A stretch of 64,000 bases of DNA, taken from contig NC_003063.2 of NCBI RefSeq assembly GCF_000092025.1, forward strand, positions 930,001 through 994,000, in the 5' to 3' direction. Of this stretch, positions 1 through 8,630 are shown one piece after another; position 1 is the first letter of the stretch; each line of letters begins with the position of its first letter. The DNA is from Agrobacterium fabrum str. C58. GTDB lineage: Bacteria > Pseudomonadota > Alphaproteobacteria > Rhizobiales > Rhizobiaceae. Position numbers and translations under genes: made by a program. Below the pieces are notes generated by a model that was not told where the DNA came from, made no database searches, and worked only from the letters and a program-made list of their open reading frames with translations.

Positions 1-47
1 AGTATCTGAAGAAGCTAGTATGAATCTTTGAGCTGACCACCGTCCCT

Positions 48-587
48 TTAAGCCCTGTTCGCTTGTGGCAAAGCCCACTCGATATTCTGTTTGAAGAGCT
101 TCACTAGCTCGTCTCGGATTTCTAGATATTCCGGGCTGTCTTTGCTTAGAGATTCTGGTTTAAGCTCCCGACAGATCGCAACAACAGCGTGGTTCGGATG
201 TTTCCCGCCGCTCTCGTCAGTTCTACAATCGTCGAAAACATGCAGCGCTTGTATGGCGGGCAAAGTGGTGACCCTTATTTCCCGGACTCTGCCCGTTTCA
301 GCGCTAAATAAATCGTAGAGCGTGGCGTCAGAAGGGCCTGTTTCAGAGAGCGTCTTTGTGATATCTCCCAATTCGCTCTCAGTATTACTGAATCGACGCC
401 ACACGGAAAGGGAACCTGCCAGTAAGTCGTTATTTTTAACGAACGATGGCCGCACCTTGCCTGAGTTGTTGTAGTGCATTGTTTTCCCATACGCCGCACG
501 ACAAATTTTTTCGTCGTTCTGGACGGGACCAGGTGACGCCTCATCTTGCTGGATTTTTTCGTTAGGACAAAGAGAGGTGCACGTCAT
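48..587 (-). CDS. Hypothetical protein, third gene of a three-gene accessory operon
   Basis: A 179-residue protein without signal peptide or membrane segment. The first 25 residues are polar and low in structure. From about residue 28 there is a patterned domain: a CRAAYG segment, then KVRPSFVKNND, then a SLSVWR motif, a layout I associate with small uncharacterised bacterial proteins that read 'R-P-x-F ... L-S-V-x-R'. It follows the gene ending at 600 by 12 bases on the same strand, so it is probably co-transcribed with the two genes upstream. Its C-terminus is predicted helical. No function can be assigned. Reality of the gene is supported by the tight operon spacing and by protein-like composition; the exact family is unknown. 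Confidence 0.6.
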   Translation of the reverse strand: MTCTSLCPNEKIQQDEASPGPVQNDEKICRAAYGKTMHYNNSGKVRPSFVKNNDLLAGSLSVWRRFSNTESELGDITKTLSETGPSDATLYDLFSAETGRVREIRVTTLPAIQALHVFDDCRTDESGGKHPNHAVVAICRELKPESLSKDSPEYLEIRDELVKLFKQNIEWALPQANRA

Positions 588-599
588 TTATTCGATGGC

Positions 600-1295
600 T
601 TACCGCGTTATAAGCTCAAGCACGCCTTCGCTCATAATCTTACTGGTTATATGAGCGGTTTCAGAGATACGAATTTTCCACGCGGGAACGGTTGGATGCG
701 ATGAAAGAAACCCACCCACTTCCCCTCGACCAAGAAACGTGAGACTGAATGATGAAGTAGAGTCTTCGTTCATCCATCTCAAAATAACGCTCCCGTCGTC
801 TGGGTCAACTTCTGTCTCAGGTTCAATCACTTCCGCAGGTAATAAGGTTGTCACTGTCAATACGTCACGTAAGACAGAGTCCGGTGGAGGAACGGAGTTC
901 TCACCTGCCCAACCTGGCGTCAGGCGCCCAAGCTCGCGGATAATCTCTTCGCCCACACCGGCGTAAGGCGCCGTTTTCTGCTTATTGGTGTCCAAAACGT
1001 GGTTAGAGATTGCGGCATTATCATTGACGTTGTCCAACGCGTGTTTGAAAACGTCCGGCCACACTAAGGGAGCGAAGGTGCGGCGGTGTTTGCGAATAAC
1101 ACTAGGACGGTGAAAAGGCTCGCGTCTGATAGTCGACGAAATAATTGCTTCGGAATCAAGATCGTATTCGTCGTCCAAACTAAAGAAATCGATTACCTCA
1201 AGAGGCGCGTCCGCTTCGAACGCCAAACCCCTTCCCGCCAGCATGCCTTCCACAGCATTAGGGAATCTCTTTTCTGTACTATTATAGTTTGCCAT
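600..1295 (-). CDS. Hypothetical protein, second gene of the accessory operon
   Basis: A 231-residue soluble protein. Residues 1-90 are acidic and irregular; residues 115-200 carry a segment of the form LGxLxxGWAGENS...PPPDSVLRD followed by an alternating-strand region ending in a VILRW motif. That pattern (GWxGxxS plus a later strand ending in W) recurs in uncharacterised proteins scattered among proteobacteria; I know no function for it. The start overlaps the upstream gene's end by 14 bases, indicating translational coupling. With its neighbours it makes a compact operon in an otherwise mobile, AT-rich stretch, which fits a cargo or defence role, but this is inference from context only. 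Confidence 0.6.
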   Translation of the reverse strand: MANYNSTEKRFPNAVEGMLAGRGLAFEADAPLEVIDFFSLDDEYDLDSEAIISSTIRREPFHRPSVIRKHRRTFAPLVWPDVFKHALDNVNDNAAISNHVLDTNKQKTAPYAGVGEEIIRELGRLTPGWAGENSVPPPDSVLRDVLTVTTLLPAEVIEPETEVDPDDGSVILRWMNEDSTSSFSLTFLGRGEVGGFLSSHPTVPAWKIRISETAHITSKIMSEGVLELITR

Positions 1296-2067
1296 TGCTC
1301 TCTCCCAGACCTATGCGTTCGCTCATGTCACCTACGATCAATTCGCTGAGCAGCAACTTGTTTGATCTATGCAAAGCTTCCATTATTGATCCAAGAGCTT
1401 GGAAATCGTCGTCGAGAATATCTGCTAAAGCTAGATCTACGCCCGTATTTCTCGTTTGCACGTGTGTGATTTCGACACGGGCCTCGTCGCTTTGCCAAGA
1501 AACATCGACATCAAACGCGTGTAACGTGCGGACGTCCTTATTTTCTTCAATCATCCAACTGAAATAGGTATTCCAAGGGCCTATTGCATCAAGGACCGAC
1601 TGTGGCAGCTTGTCGCTACTCTTTAGCAAATTAGTGATGGAATAGCTCTTTGCATCTGATAGAAAGGCGTCCTTCACCATTAAGTTTACTGCGCTAACCA
1701 TTAGCTTTTCTTGCGCAGAGGCGAGGATTCGAATTGCATTTTGGAAATGCTCTCGGGCAATTCCCCAAGTCCGATCCCACCGAGAATAAATATAACACTC
1801 GATCTCAATTTGCGATGAGCCGATTTGCATCGACCACATTGGGGTCGCATCCGGTCTAAGAAAAGCAAACATTATCCCGGGAGCCTTGGTGGCGCGACCG
1901 TTCACATCTACGTCAATGTCGATAATGCGTTTCGCAGGCATTTCGTCTTGCCATAACGAATGCTGGCGCTCTATTTCAAATATGGCTTTCGGAGTGATTG
2001 GGCGCGTCAAAAGGAGAGCAAATTTCACGCTTTCAATAGCATGATCATCGTTTAGAGGCCTAAACAC
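1282..2067 (-). CDS. Hypothetical protein resembling the TIGR04255 group, first gene of the operon
   Basis: A 261-residue soluble protein, first gene of the three-gene operon. The N-terminus (residues 6-35) has a hydrophobic strand followed by a helix beginning at 'TPKAIFEIE', then a strand-rich middle (residues 45-105) and a helical region with a WNTYF motif near residue 165. Overall length and the strand-helix N-terminus recall the sporadically distributed TIGR04255 proteins, whose function is unknown; the match is an impression, not a search result. About 290 bases of non-coding sequence lie upstream (2,068-2,357), room for the operon promoter. The 3' end overlaps the next gene by 14 bases. 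Confidence 0.55.
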   Translation of the reverse strand: MFRPLNDDHAIESVKFALLLTRPITPKAIFEIERQHSLWQDEMPAKRIIDIDVDVNGRATKAPGIMFAFLRPDATPMWSMQIGSSQIEIECYIYSRWDRTWGIAREHFQNAIRILASAQEKLMVSAVNLMVKDAFLSDAKSYSITNLLKSSDKLPQSVLDAIGPWNTYFSWMIEENKDVRTLHAFDVDVSWQSDEARVEITHVQTRNTGVDLALADILDDDFQALGSIMEALHRSNKLLLSELIVGDMSERIGLGESNGKL

Positions 2068-2357
2068 CCACTGTCCCTTCTTTCAAGGTATGCGTCGCGA
2101 ATCATCAGCCGATTGTGCGGCTGATCTTGGTCGTACGATGAGAAACACCAAAATGGCACTCATTTCAATCCTAAGAAATAGTAAAGCATGCGCTTTTAGC
2201 CAAAGTCAGCTTTAGCCTTTAATAAACCGTGAAAAACGAGGACTCCTAGCAACAAAATTATGCCGAAAAACGACTAAGTTAAGGGCCACCGATTTAGGGA
2301 TGTCTGAAACACAGCTGGTCGTTTGTTTGAAGGGAATAGTAATAGGATTTACCCGGA

Positions 2358-2936
2358 TTACGATGCGCCTACATCGCGCATTGGATCATCCATCGCGACC
2401 GATAGTTCGTTTTCGAACGAAATAATCCGTCGTGCACAGTTGTCGAATGATTTGCGGTAGTCTCGCATTTTATCAATGGTCACCGCTTTAGCTCTTCGCC
2501 CCTCGTAGTCGATGGGCAGCTCTGGGATGCGCGTGATATCTTTCCAGCCAAATGTCCCAAACTTGGGGCTTAGCCAAACATGCATATGAGCCAAAGTGTT
2601 TCGCCGTTTAGAAGCTTTGCTGGCGGTATCGCGCAGCCGCGCCCATTCTGCTTCGAGGTTTTCCCAAAGCGAGCCCGGGAAACAAGTCGTAGCCAGTCGG
2701 ACCGCTACATCGACCATTCCCAGCCTGTCCCTGAATGAGATAACGCTGTGAAACGATGCCCGAGCGTAATGTGGTTGTCTAGCTTCCAATACTAGAGCGT
2801 AAACGCCGCTGAGTGCATGCTCGATGCTTCCCCAAGCGGCCATGGCACGTCCAAACTCAGCCATGAATTCCGGCTCATCTACGGCATACTCGGGACCGAC
2901 GGGCTTCTGCCAGTCTTCAGAATGGGATTTTTTCAT
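2358..2936 (-). CDS. HEPN-like hypothetical protein
   Basis: A 192-residue all-helical protein. I chose the start at 2,936 because an AAGGCGAG ribosome-binding sequence lies just upstream; an in-frame start at 2,984 would add 16 residues overlapping the neighbour. Residues 107-121 carry RRNTLAH, which fits the R-x4-H signature (R112, H117) of HEPN domains, the fold of many toxin and defence RNases. An acidic-aromatic helix (AWGSIEHAL, about residues 34-42) precedes it, as in many HEPN proteins. The R-x4-H could instead be a non-catalytic member of a related helical family. No antitoxin-like partner lies beside it: the upstream neighbour encodes a secreted protein. Function unassigned. Confidence 0.55.
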   Translation of the reverse strand: MKKSHSEDWQKPVGPEYAVDEPEFMAEFGRAMAAWGSIEHALSGVYALVLEARQPHYARASFHSVISFRDRLGMVDVAVRLATTCFPGSLWENLEAEWARLRDTASKASKRRNTLAHMHVWLSPKFGTFGWKDITRIPELPIDYEGRRAKAVTIDKMRDYRKSFDNCARRIISFENELSVAMDDPMRDVGAS

Positions 2937-2980
2937 CAACTCGCCTTGTTGAGAGATAGAGAGTCTGCAAGACGCGGGGG

Positions 2981-3235
2981 TCAACGGCAGTCGTAGCTCT
3001 GATATTGGGAAACGGCACTTTCAAAATCGGATTGTGCGTTCCGGAGACGGCGAAATTCGGATGAGCAGTCATCCGCACCTTGGCTATTTTCAACGCACCC
3101 CACGTAACGGCGCAGATACCCGGAAATCTCCGACGTTGCGCTGTTGTACGCATCGGCAGCATCCGAACATTCGTTTGCCGAAGCCGGCCCGGCGAAGCAC
3201 GCCAGCATCGCAATTGTCGCCTTAAATGATTTCAT
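2981..3235 (-). CDS. Small exported cysteine-containing protein
   Basis: An 84-residue protein with a clear Sec signal peptide: MKSFK, a hydrophobic core at residues 6-15, and a cleavage site near ASA-NE at residue 21. The mature part is about 63 residues with four cysteines (positions C23, C47, C57 and C83), compatible with two disulfides in the periplasm, and an amphipathic helix near the C-terminus. A GGAG ribosome-binding site sits a few bases before the ATG. It lies 44 bases upstream of the HEPN-like gene on the same strand. I do not recognise the family; similar tiny Cys-rich periplasmic proteins are common and uncharacterised in Rhizobiales. Confidence 0.6.
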   Translation of the reverse strand: MKSFKATIAMLACFAGPASANECSDAADAYNSATSEISGYLRRYVGCVENSQGADDCSSEFRRLRNAQSDFESAVSQYQSYDCR

Positions 3236-3308
3236 GTCGAACTACTCCGCTTAAATGGGACATCGTTTGCTCGTTCGAGAGGCAACGATCCTTCAAATCT
3301 GTTTTAGC

Positions 3309-3797
3309 TTACCAGCCGCCAGGCCGAGACATTGCGCTACGATGGCCGCAGAGGCTGCCGTCGGCCGCTCGGTCGTAATAGGAGTAGCAGTTCCCTGGAT
3401 AGCTTCTTGTTGGGTAGCCGCCCCCGCAATTGTTATTTGCGCAAACAGCGACGGCCGTGCCGACGAGCGCGACAGCAACCAAAGCCGCGGCCGCCGCATC
3501 CTGATTTCTCACCATTTCTGGGCATTGATAGAACTGTACGCCCCGCCGGCTGAGTTCCTTCGCGAGATCTTGCTGGAATGCTGGATCTTGGCTCTGCAAG
3601 TACGTACGGCAGAGAGTCGGTTTATCGATCGACTTCGGGTTAGCATTGAATGCTTCGCGCGAAGTGGTGCATGCGCTTAAAGCACACGAAATGAATAGGG
3701 CGCCAAGCACCCGTAAATAAACAATCCTCAAGAAAGCCCCCAATATAGTCCCCGCTAATACAAAACACGCAGAGAGATTGGAGTCGAGTCTACTCAA
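3309..3797 (-). CDS. Putative lipoprotein with glycine-rich C-terminus
   Basis: A 162-residue ORF if the TTG at 3,797 is used. A lipobox, LSAC, lies at residues 40-43, preceded by a hydrophobic stretch, so a cysteine-anchored lipoprotein is likely. A GTG at 3,710 would leave only 13 residues before the lipobox, giving a short signal lacking basic residues; the true start is unresolved. The mature protein has a helical region (residues 60-95), then a hydrophobic segment around residues 104-120 (AAAALVAVALVGTAVAV) that may be a glycine-zipper-like membrane segment, then a Gly/Tyr/Cys-rich tail. Family not recognised. Confidence 0.5.
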   Translation of the reverse strand: MSRLDSNLSACFVLAGTILGAFLRIVYLRVLGALFISCALSACTTSREAFNANPKSIDKPTLCRTYLQSQDPAFQQDLAKELSRRGVQFYQCPEMVRNQDAAAAALVAVALVGTAVAVCANNNCGGGYPTRSYPGNCYSYYDRAADGSLCGHRSAMSRPGGW

Positions 3798-3985
3798 CTA
3801 GAATTTTTATTAGCGAGGCAAGAAGCAAGCGTTGCAGCAATTAATTCGCCGAGCTCAAGTCCTTCGATCCGCGAAGGTGTGGAAATCACACCCGCGTGAG
3901 TATAGGTGGATAAACCTCCGAATTTCGTGGTAAAAATTTTAAGAAAATTGGATCAACCTATGTACTCGGCACTGGGGATCCAAAA

Positions 3986-5675
3986 ATGAATGAGCTTTGG
4001 TTCGGGGATAATCTTACCATTCTGAGAGAAGAAATCGCATCTGACAGTGTTGATCTGATTTACCTAGATCCACCTTTTAACAGCAATGCGAACTACAACG
4101 TCCTGTTTCGTACACCCTCTGATGAAGCCGCGAGCGCGCAGGTAGAAGCGTTCCGCGATACATGGACTTGGGGGAACGAAGCTCAGTGGGCTCTTGACGA
4201 AATAATTCTATCCGGCGGTCCCCGTAGCCAATATTATTCACGCACTGCATTCTGCACTCGGCGAGAGCGACATGATGGCTTATCTGGTTATGATGTCCCA
4301 ACGGCTATTTGAGCTGAGAAGGGTCCTACGATCGACAGGCAGCCTCTATCTCCATTGCGACCCAACCGCTAGCCATTACCTAAAGATCGTGCTCGATGCA
4401 CTTTTTGGTCCGCGCAATTTTCGCAGCGAAATTGTGTGGAAACGCACTAGCGCCCACTCGAACACCAAGGTTGGATATGGTGACGTAACAGACACCATTC
4501 TTTTCTATTCAGCGGGCCAGACACCAGTTTGGAACAAACTCTTCCAGCCGTTGGATGAGCGCCATGTGGCTGCAAAATACACTTATCTTGAAGAAGACGG
4601 TCGCCGATATTCCACAAGAGATCTGCGGAACCCAAGCCGGCGGCCCAACTTGCATTACGAATACAAAGGATATCAACCGCACCCAAACGGCTGGTCAATA
4701 TCGCGGGAATTGATGGAAAAGTATGACGCGGAGAACCGTTTGTACTTTCCCAAAAATATGGATGGTCGCATCCGGTTGAAGCTTTACCTAGACGATCAAA
4801 AAGGGCAGCCGCTACAGAACCTTTGGACAGACATTCCACCGCTTAATTCGCAGGCGCGGGAGCGATTGGGTTACCCAACTCAGAAACCTGTCGCATTGCT
4901 TAAGCGTATACTTGCTGCCTCTTCCAAAGAAAATGATGTCGTTCTGGATCCATTTTGTGGTTGCGGGACAACTGTCGCCGCGGCGCAGGAGACCGGAAGA
5001 AGGTGGATCGGAATAGATGTCGCTTATCACGCCATCCGTGTGATTGAGGGGCGGCTAAGCTCAATGCCTGGGGTTATTGATTATTCTCTCGGAGGCATTC
5101 CGAGAGATTTTGAAAGCGCCGCGCGGCTAGCCGCAAAAGACAAATATCAGTTTCAGTGGTGGGCGAACTATCTCGTCGGAGTCCAAACGATGAAAGAAAT
5201 TAAACGTGGACCCGACAGAGGCATAGATGGGCAAATGTATTTCATGAACGGTCCAAGGGGATGGGGAAGAGTTCTAACATCGGTCAAAGGCGGCCAACAT
5301 GTGGGCAGCAAAGATGTTCGGGAATTCAAAGCGGTCATCGATCGTGAGAGAGCCGAGATGGGCTTGTTCCTTTGCCTGAATGAACCAACACGTGATATGG
5401 CCACGGAGGCGGCAGCGTTCGGCTTCGTCCAAACAGCACACGGTCACCTCCCCCGATTGCAGATTGTGTCGATATCCGAGTGGTTTCGGGGGAAGCGCCC
5501 ACTGTTGCCCTCACTTGGTCATATCTCGCGCGAATTCTTTGAGCCGGAAAAACGCGCCAAGCAGAAGAAGGGAAAAGCCCCAGACCCTAACGCACCCGAA
5601 TTCACTTTCACTTTTCAGGGGGCAAAATCCGAAAGTACGGTCGTTCATTTCAACCCGGTGGCTGTAAAAGCTTAA
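3986..5675 (+). pseudogene. Frameshifted DNA methyltransferase fused to a nuclease-like domain
   Basis: Two overlapping reading frames together make one protein of about 563 residues. The first frame (3,986-4,312) opens with the catalytic DPPF motif (residues 28-31) of beta-class amino-methyltransferases. The second frame carries the target-recognition region and the SAM-binding DPFCGCGTT motif near 4,947. The frames join if one C is removed from the CCCC run at 4,220-4,223, which restores a continuous VANIIHALH-type segment. After the methyltransferase, about 5,200-5,420 encodes GPDRGIDG ... TSVKGG, which fits an Mrr/PD-(D/E)XK nuclease core, so the ancestral protein may have been a one-chain restriction-modification or modification-dependent enzyme. 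As sequenced it is broken; a sequencing error or slippage-based switching are alternatives. Confidence 0.75.
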
Positions 5676-5739
5676 GCCATCAGCCTTTCATATCTGATAT
5701 CGGGTGCGCGTTGATGAATTTTCTTTCGACGCTTTACCT

Positions 5740-6127
5740 TCAAACACTGTACTTTCTCTTTGGCGCATCCGGGAATATGACGTCGCGGGCTTGTACCCGA
5801 GGTAGCCGCCCAAGGTGGTTTGGGTATATTCGGACGCGACAGACCCGCGTTACGCCCATCCTCAAGGCATCGCCGAACAGCTTCAGGCCGTTGCCCTTCT
5901 GGTTGGCTGCGTCGAGCTCGTAAGCCATCACGTTCGACGAGCCGCGCTTGAAACCGCCGATCTGGCCGATCTGGCTTGCGTCTCGGGCCTGAAGACGGCT
6001 GTTCTCACCGAGCACGTCGCCGAAGGCCCGGAGCCTGCCGAGTGCCATGCCTGTCTTGTCCGTGAAATCGCGGGCCTTGGTGCGCTGCTTCTGCTCTTCG
6101 GCAACAACGACGTTGTTCGCCGATGCA
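5740..6127 (-). pseudogene. Truncated copy of internal virion protein gene
   Basis: This is a 5'-truncated, internally shortened duplicate of the gene at 9,216-9,896. The two share long near-identical stretches in the minus strand, including GRLRAFGDVLGENSRLQARD, FKRGSS and ELDAANQKGNGLKLFGD. Homology starts near 6,127 at the NNVVV codons, with no start codon context, and runs to a matching C-terminal PKRK-SV end at 5,740. Between, the glycine-rich GLGGIG part of the intact copy is lost and the spacing altered. It lies just downstream of the broken methyltransferase. Its presence shows that a segment containing the 3' end of the virion gene was duplicated or recombined here. Confidence 0.75.
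5740..6127. repeat. Direct repeat copy A (virion gene 3' end)
   Basis: About 390 bases that match 9,216-9,617 in the same orientation, with scattered substitutions and one deletion of roughly 25 bases. The pair brackets about 3.1 kb of unrelated genes. The match was made by eye, so percent identity is not given. Confidence 0.75.
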
Positions 6128-6249
6128 AAATCCTTCGAACGCGTACCGTCCAGCGGTCGCCAAATTCTACGTCTTTGGATTCTAGTAACAAAGATATTTT
6201 ATTTCAGTTATTTAGACCGTTTTTCCGTAAAAAAAACGGGCAAGCCGCA

Positions 6250-6504
6250 TCACCGGGCAAATATCGCGTTGTGGAAGTCGTCTTCAGTTGGCTCGCCTGC
6301 CCTACCTTGGCGGGCCTGCTCAAGTGTTCGCAGCCATGCTTTACGCCCTGCGATTTGTCCTGCTTTCATCGCGTCATCGAACTGCTGCGATGCGCGCTTC
6401 GGCGAGCGAAGCCCTGTTGCGCGTGCCTTGCGCTGCCATGGCCTTGAAACGGCTACCGATTTAGAGCGACCCCGCGCTTGCATTACGGTTAATAAGCTAC
6501 GCAC
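6250..6504 (-). CDS. Small hypothetical protein or gene remnant
   Basis: An 84-residue ORF rich in Arg and Lys in its first half and ending with a more protein-like acidic helix (TEDDFHNAIFAR). A start at 6,483 is also possible. It is followed by an AT-rich stretch and the truncated virion copy. The composition of the last 50 residues suggests the 3' end of a real gene, perhaps a fragment stranded by the rearrangement that created the nearby duplication. No family recognised; it may not be expressed. Confidence 0.3.
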   Translation of the reverse strand: MRSLLTVMQARGRSKSVAVSRPWQRKARATGLRSPKRASQQFDDAMKAGQIAGRKAWLRTLEQARQGRAGEPTEDDFHNAIFAR

Positions 6505-7094
6505 TACTTATACAGTTCCTTGAGCACGAGCCAAAACAGGATGCTAATTTCGTACTTGTTGCAACCGTAGCCATTGAAGTGGCCTGCGATACCCATTGCA
6601 TGACCGAATTCATGGATTACGGTTGAAACCGATGCTCTGCCTTTTTCGCTATCGATGTTTAGATAAAGGAGACAGTCAAAGTTCCCGTTAACGTCAAGAA
6701 TATTAGTGGGGTATCCCACGGACTTTGGCGATCCGCTGACATGACCTTTTACGTGCTCTGCCGCCATACTCCCATTTCCGATGGCGGTCCCGTACGATAC
6801 GACTATACCATTAGAGCCATTCGTCAGGCTAGACATCGAGCAGCGGTCGAACAATGTCCTGCTCAATCTCTTCTCTATGCGCCGCATCGCGGTAGCAACG
6901 CGATCATCTTTTGGGTCGTCATAGACCGGGATCAGATTTTTTCTGGTATCCCAAATCTTTCGTTTACCAACGTACTGCCCGTAGAAAGGGAAGCCCTCAA
7001 CGTTGGCGTTGTGGTCTCTAATGATAGCAGAAACATTATCTGGAGACGTATCCAGATCATATGCCAAAAGCTTTCGGAACCAATCAATGTTCAT
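6504..7094 (-). CDS. Metzincin-like zinc protease domain protein
   Basis: A 196-residue protein with no signal peptide. Residues 162-173 read HEFGHAMGIAGH, a zinc-protease signature of the HExxHxxGxxxH kind: two histidines and the catalytic glutamate are in the standard positions, and the third histidine is one residue further out than the strict metzincin spacing, as in some bacterial matrixin-like proteins. The region before the motif contains strand-forming sequence typical of a metzincin upper domain. The C-terminal 22 residues end abruptly with a hydrophobic helix, so the protein may be truncated. It is transcribed away from the gene starting at 7,437 and may share the intergenic control region. 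As a predicted cytoplasmic protease in a cargo slot it could be an effector or an anti-host factor; that is inference. Confidence 0.55.
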   Translation of the reverse strand: MNIDWFRKLLAYDLDTSPDNVSAIIRDHNANVEGFPFYGQYVGKRKIWDTRKNLIPVYDDPKDDRVATAMRRIEKRLSRTLFDRCSMSSLTNGSNGIVVSYGTAIGNGSMAAEHVKGHVSGSPKSVGYPTNILDVNGNFDCLLYLNIDSEKGRASVSTVIHEFGHAMGIAGHFNGYGCNKYEISILFWLVLKELYK

Positions 7095-7436
7095 CAGCGA
7101 AATCCCTACAGAGTGCGTCGTTTGTCACCTAACTGGATTGGGTAACGAAGTCCGTAGAAATGTAAGGCTGTTATGGATATTTCGAGTTTTTGATTAATGA
7201 ATTGAATAGTTTGGACGCGTCGCGGCCTTAAGGCCTATTCTAGTGTAATTGCACTGTCGGGAACTGCGGGTAGCAAACGGGAAATAGGAGGGGATCGTGT
7301 TGTTTCGGAGACTGCTGCAGTGGCGGATGCTCGCTTCTGTTAGTGACCCGTCAAATACAGTTGTGCATATTTCTACTGGAGATTGACATCTTTACTTCGG
7401 ACAACGCATGTTGCCTTCAACGAATAGGGCGTAAAC
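7095..7436. promoter_or_regulatory. Divergent intergenic region with two palindromes
   Basis: The 342 bases between the metzincin-like gene and the plus-strand pair contain a perfect 12-base palindrome GGCCTTAAGGCC at 7,224-7,235 and, seven bases on, a near-perfect palindrome at 7,242-7,255 (AGTG-TAATTG-CACT). Two adjacent dyads in a divergent promoter region suggest operator sites for one or both transcripts. No regulator gene is identified beside them. The rest shows nothing I can name. Confidence 0.35.
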
Positions 7437-8579
7437 ATGACTTTGATCCTCGACCCGGCTATGCGGGTAATCGACAAAAACCACCAGATATTCATTTTGC
7501 ACCCCGGCGACGGCAAGCGGTTCTATAACGACTTCCGTGCAACCAGTATGGTATTTCTGGATATCCCAGGTGCTATTTTGCCTACCTCGTTTGATATCGA
7601 CGACGAGAAGACCAGACAACAGTTGCGTATGTCCAGATCTGTTGGCGGCTGGTACAAGGGCGGCAGACCCGCCACACGTGTACCTTCACGCAAAGCTGAG
7701 GATTACAAGGTTTCTGCAGAGGGAAGGGATGCGCCTCGCTATATGCGAGAAGTGAAAAACCTTTACGAAGATGCCAAGCCCGGGGATCTCGTTATCATTC
7801 CAGGACCTGGGTATACTTCAGAGGTTCTTTTCGCTGAAATCCTAGAACCATTCGTGTCTGATGTCTTCGCAGAGGTTGCGCGATACAATTTTGAGAAAAT
7901 ACCTGCACGCCGCGTGAAGTTTCTGAAGGGATCGCACGCGAAATATGAATTTGGTAGGCGCGCTATCAAACTGATGCAAAATCGCCAAGCTATTATTCGC
8001 GTGAGCGATGACGCAGACCGTCACGAGTTTTACGAGCACGCCTACGGTGACTACGTTCGTGGCGAAAGCTCCGGAAGCTACATGGAAGTTACGAAGGCCG
8101 TGGTCGACCAGAAAGACCTGACCGACGTTCTGTTTCTGACTAATTATTTTGGAGCGATGTACGTCGCGCTAAAAGCTGGCGAACTGGAAAACTTCATCGC
8201 TCTGTCCGAGAAAAGCCTGCATAAGGGATTGAACGCTTATTATAACAGAGAGTTATTCGGCGACATCTCAATTGAAGTCCACTCTCCTGGTTTTTTTGGA
8301 AGAGCGTTACGTGATCCTGCGATGGCTGGATTTGTTGCAGCTATGACCGTAATGGCTACTCTAGCAATCGATCCCGTGATGGCAACGCAGCTTGTTGTCG
8401 AGAACTCCGCTAACAGCCACCAATCAGTTTGTGATATGACTTTGCAGGAAGACATTCGTTCAACCATGCAGATCGTAACAAACTCCCATCTCTGGTGGGA
8501 CGAATTGTGCGAGATGCAGAAAGAAGCATCTGAGCAGGTTGGGCTTAAGACAAAATCAAAGGTTATCGACAAACCTTAG
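7437..8579 (+). CDS. Hypothetical protein, first gene of candidate two-gene system
   Basis: A 380-residue protein. Residues 10-60 begin with strands reading IFILHPGDGKRFYNDF. Around residues 105-135 the segment KPGDLVIIPGPGYTSEVLFAEI resembles the small beta-barrel (PUA/EVE-like or 'GDLVVVP') modules that sit at the front of some restriction-type proteins, though I cannot confirm the fold. The middle third is helical. Residues 285-320 hold a hydrophobic helix (MAGFVAAMTVMATLAI) that may be buried or membrane-interacting. The C-terminus is charged and helical. A gap of 51 bases separates it from the membrane protein gene at 8,631, so the pair is probably an operon. No family recognised. Base composition is lower in GC than the chromosomal part of the window. 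Confidence 0.6.
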   Translation: MTLILDPAMRVIDKNHQIFILHPGDGKRFYNDFRATSMVFLDIPGAILPTSFDIDDEKTRQQLRMSRSVGGWYKGGRPATRVPSRKAEDYKVSAEGRDAPRYMREVKNLYEDAKPGDLVIIPGPGYTSEVLFAEILEPFVSDVFAEVARYNFEKIPARRVKFLKGSHAKYEFGRRAIKLMQNRQAIIRVSDDADRHEFYEHAYGDYVRGESSGSYMEVTKAVVDQKDLTDVLFLTNYFGAMYVALKAGELENFIALSEKSLHKGLNAYYNRELFGDISIEVHSPGFFGRALRDPAMAGFVAAMTVMATLAIDPVMATQLVVENSANSHQSVCDMTLQEDIRSTMQIVTNSHLWWDELCEMQKEASEQVGLKTKSKVIDKP

Positions 8580-8630
8580 GCAACCGAATAAGACGCCCCA
8601 TATTATGTTGGTCTCGAAGGGAGATCATGA

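Noticed and set aside
5815..6447. 210-codon plus-strand frame
   Set aside because: Antisense to the truncated virion copy and a low-complexity junction; no domain.
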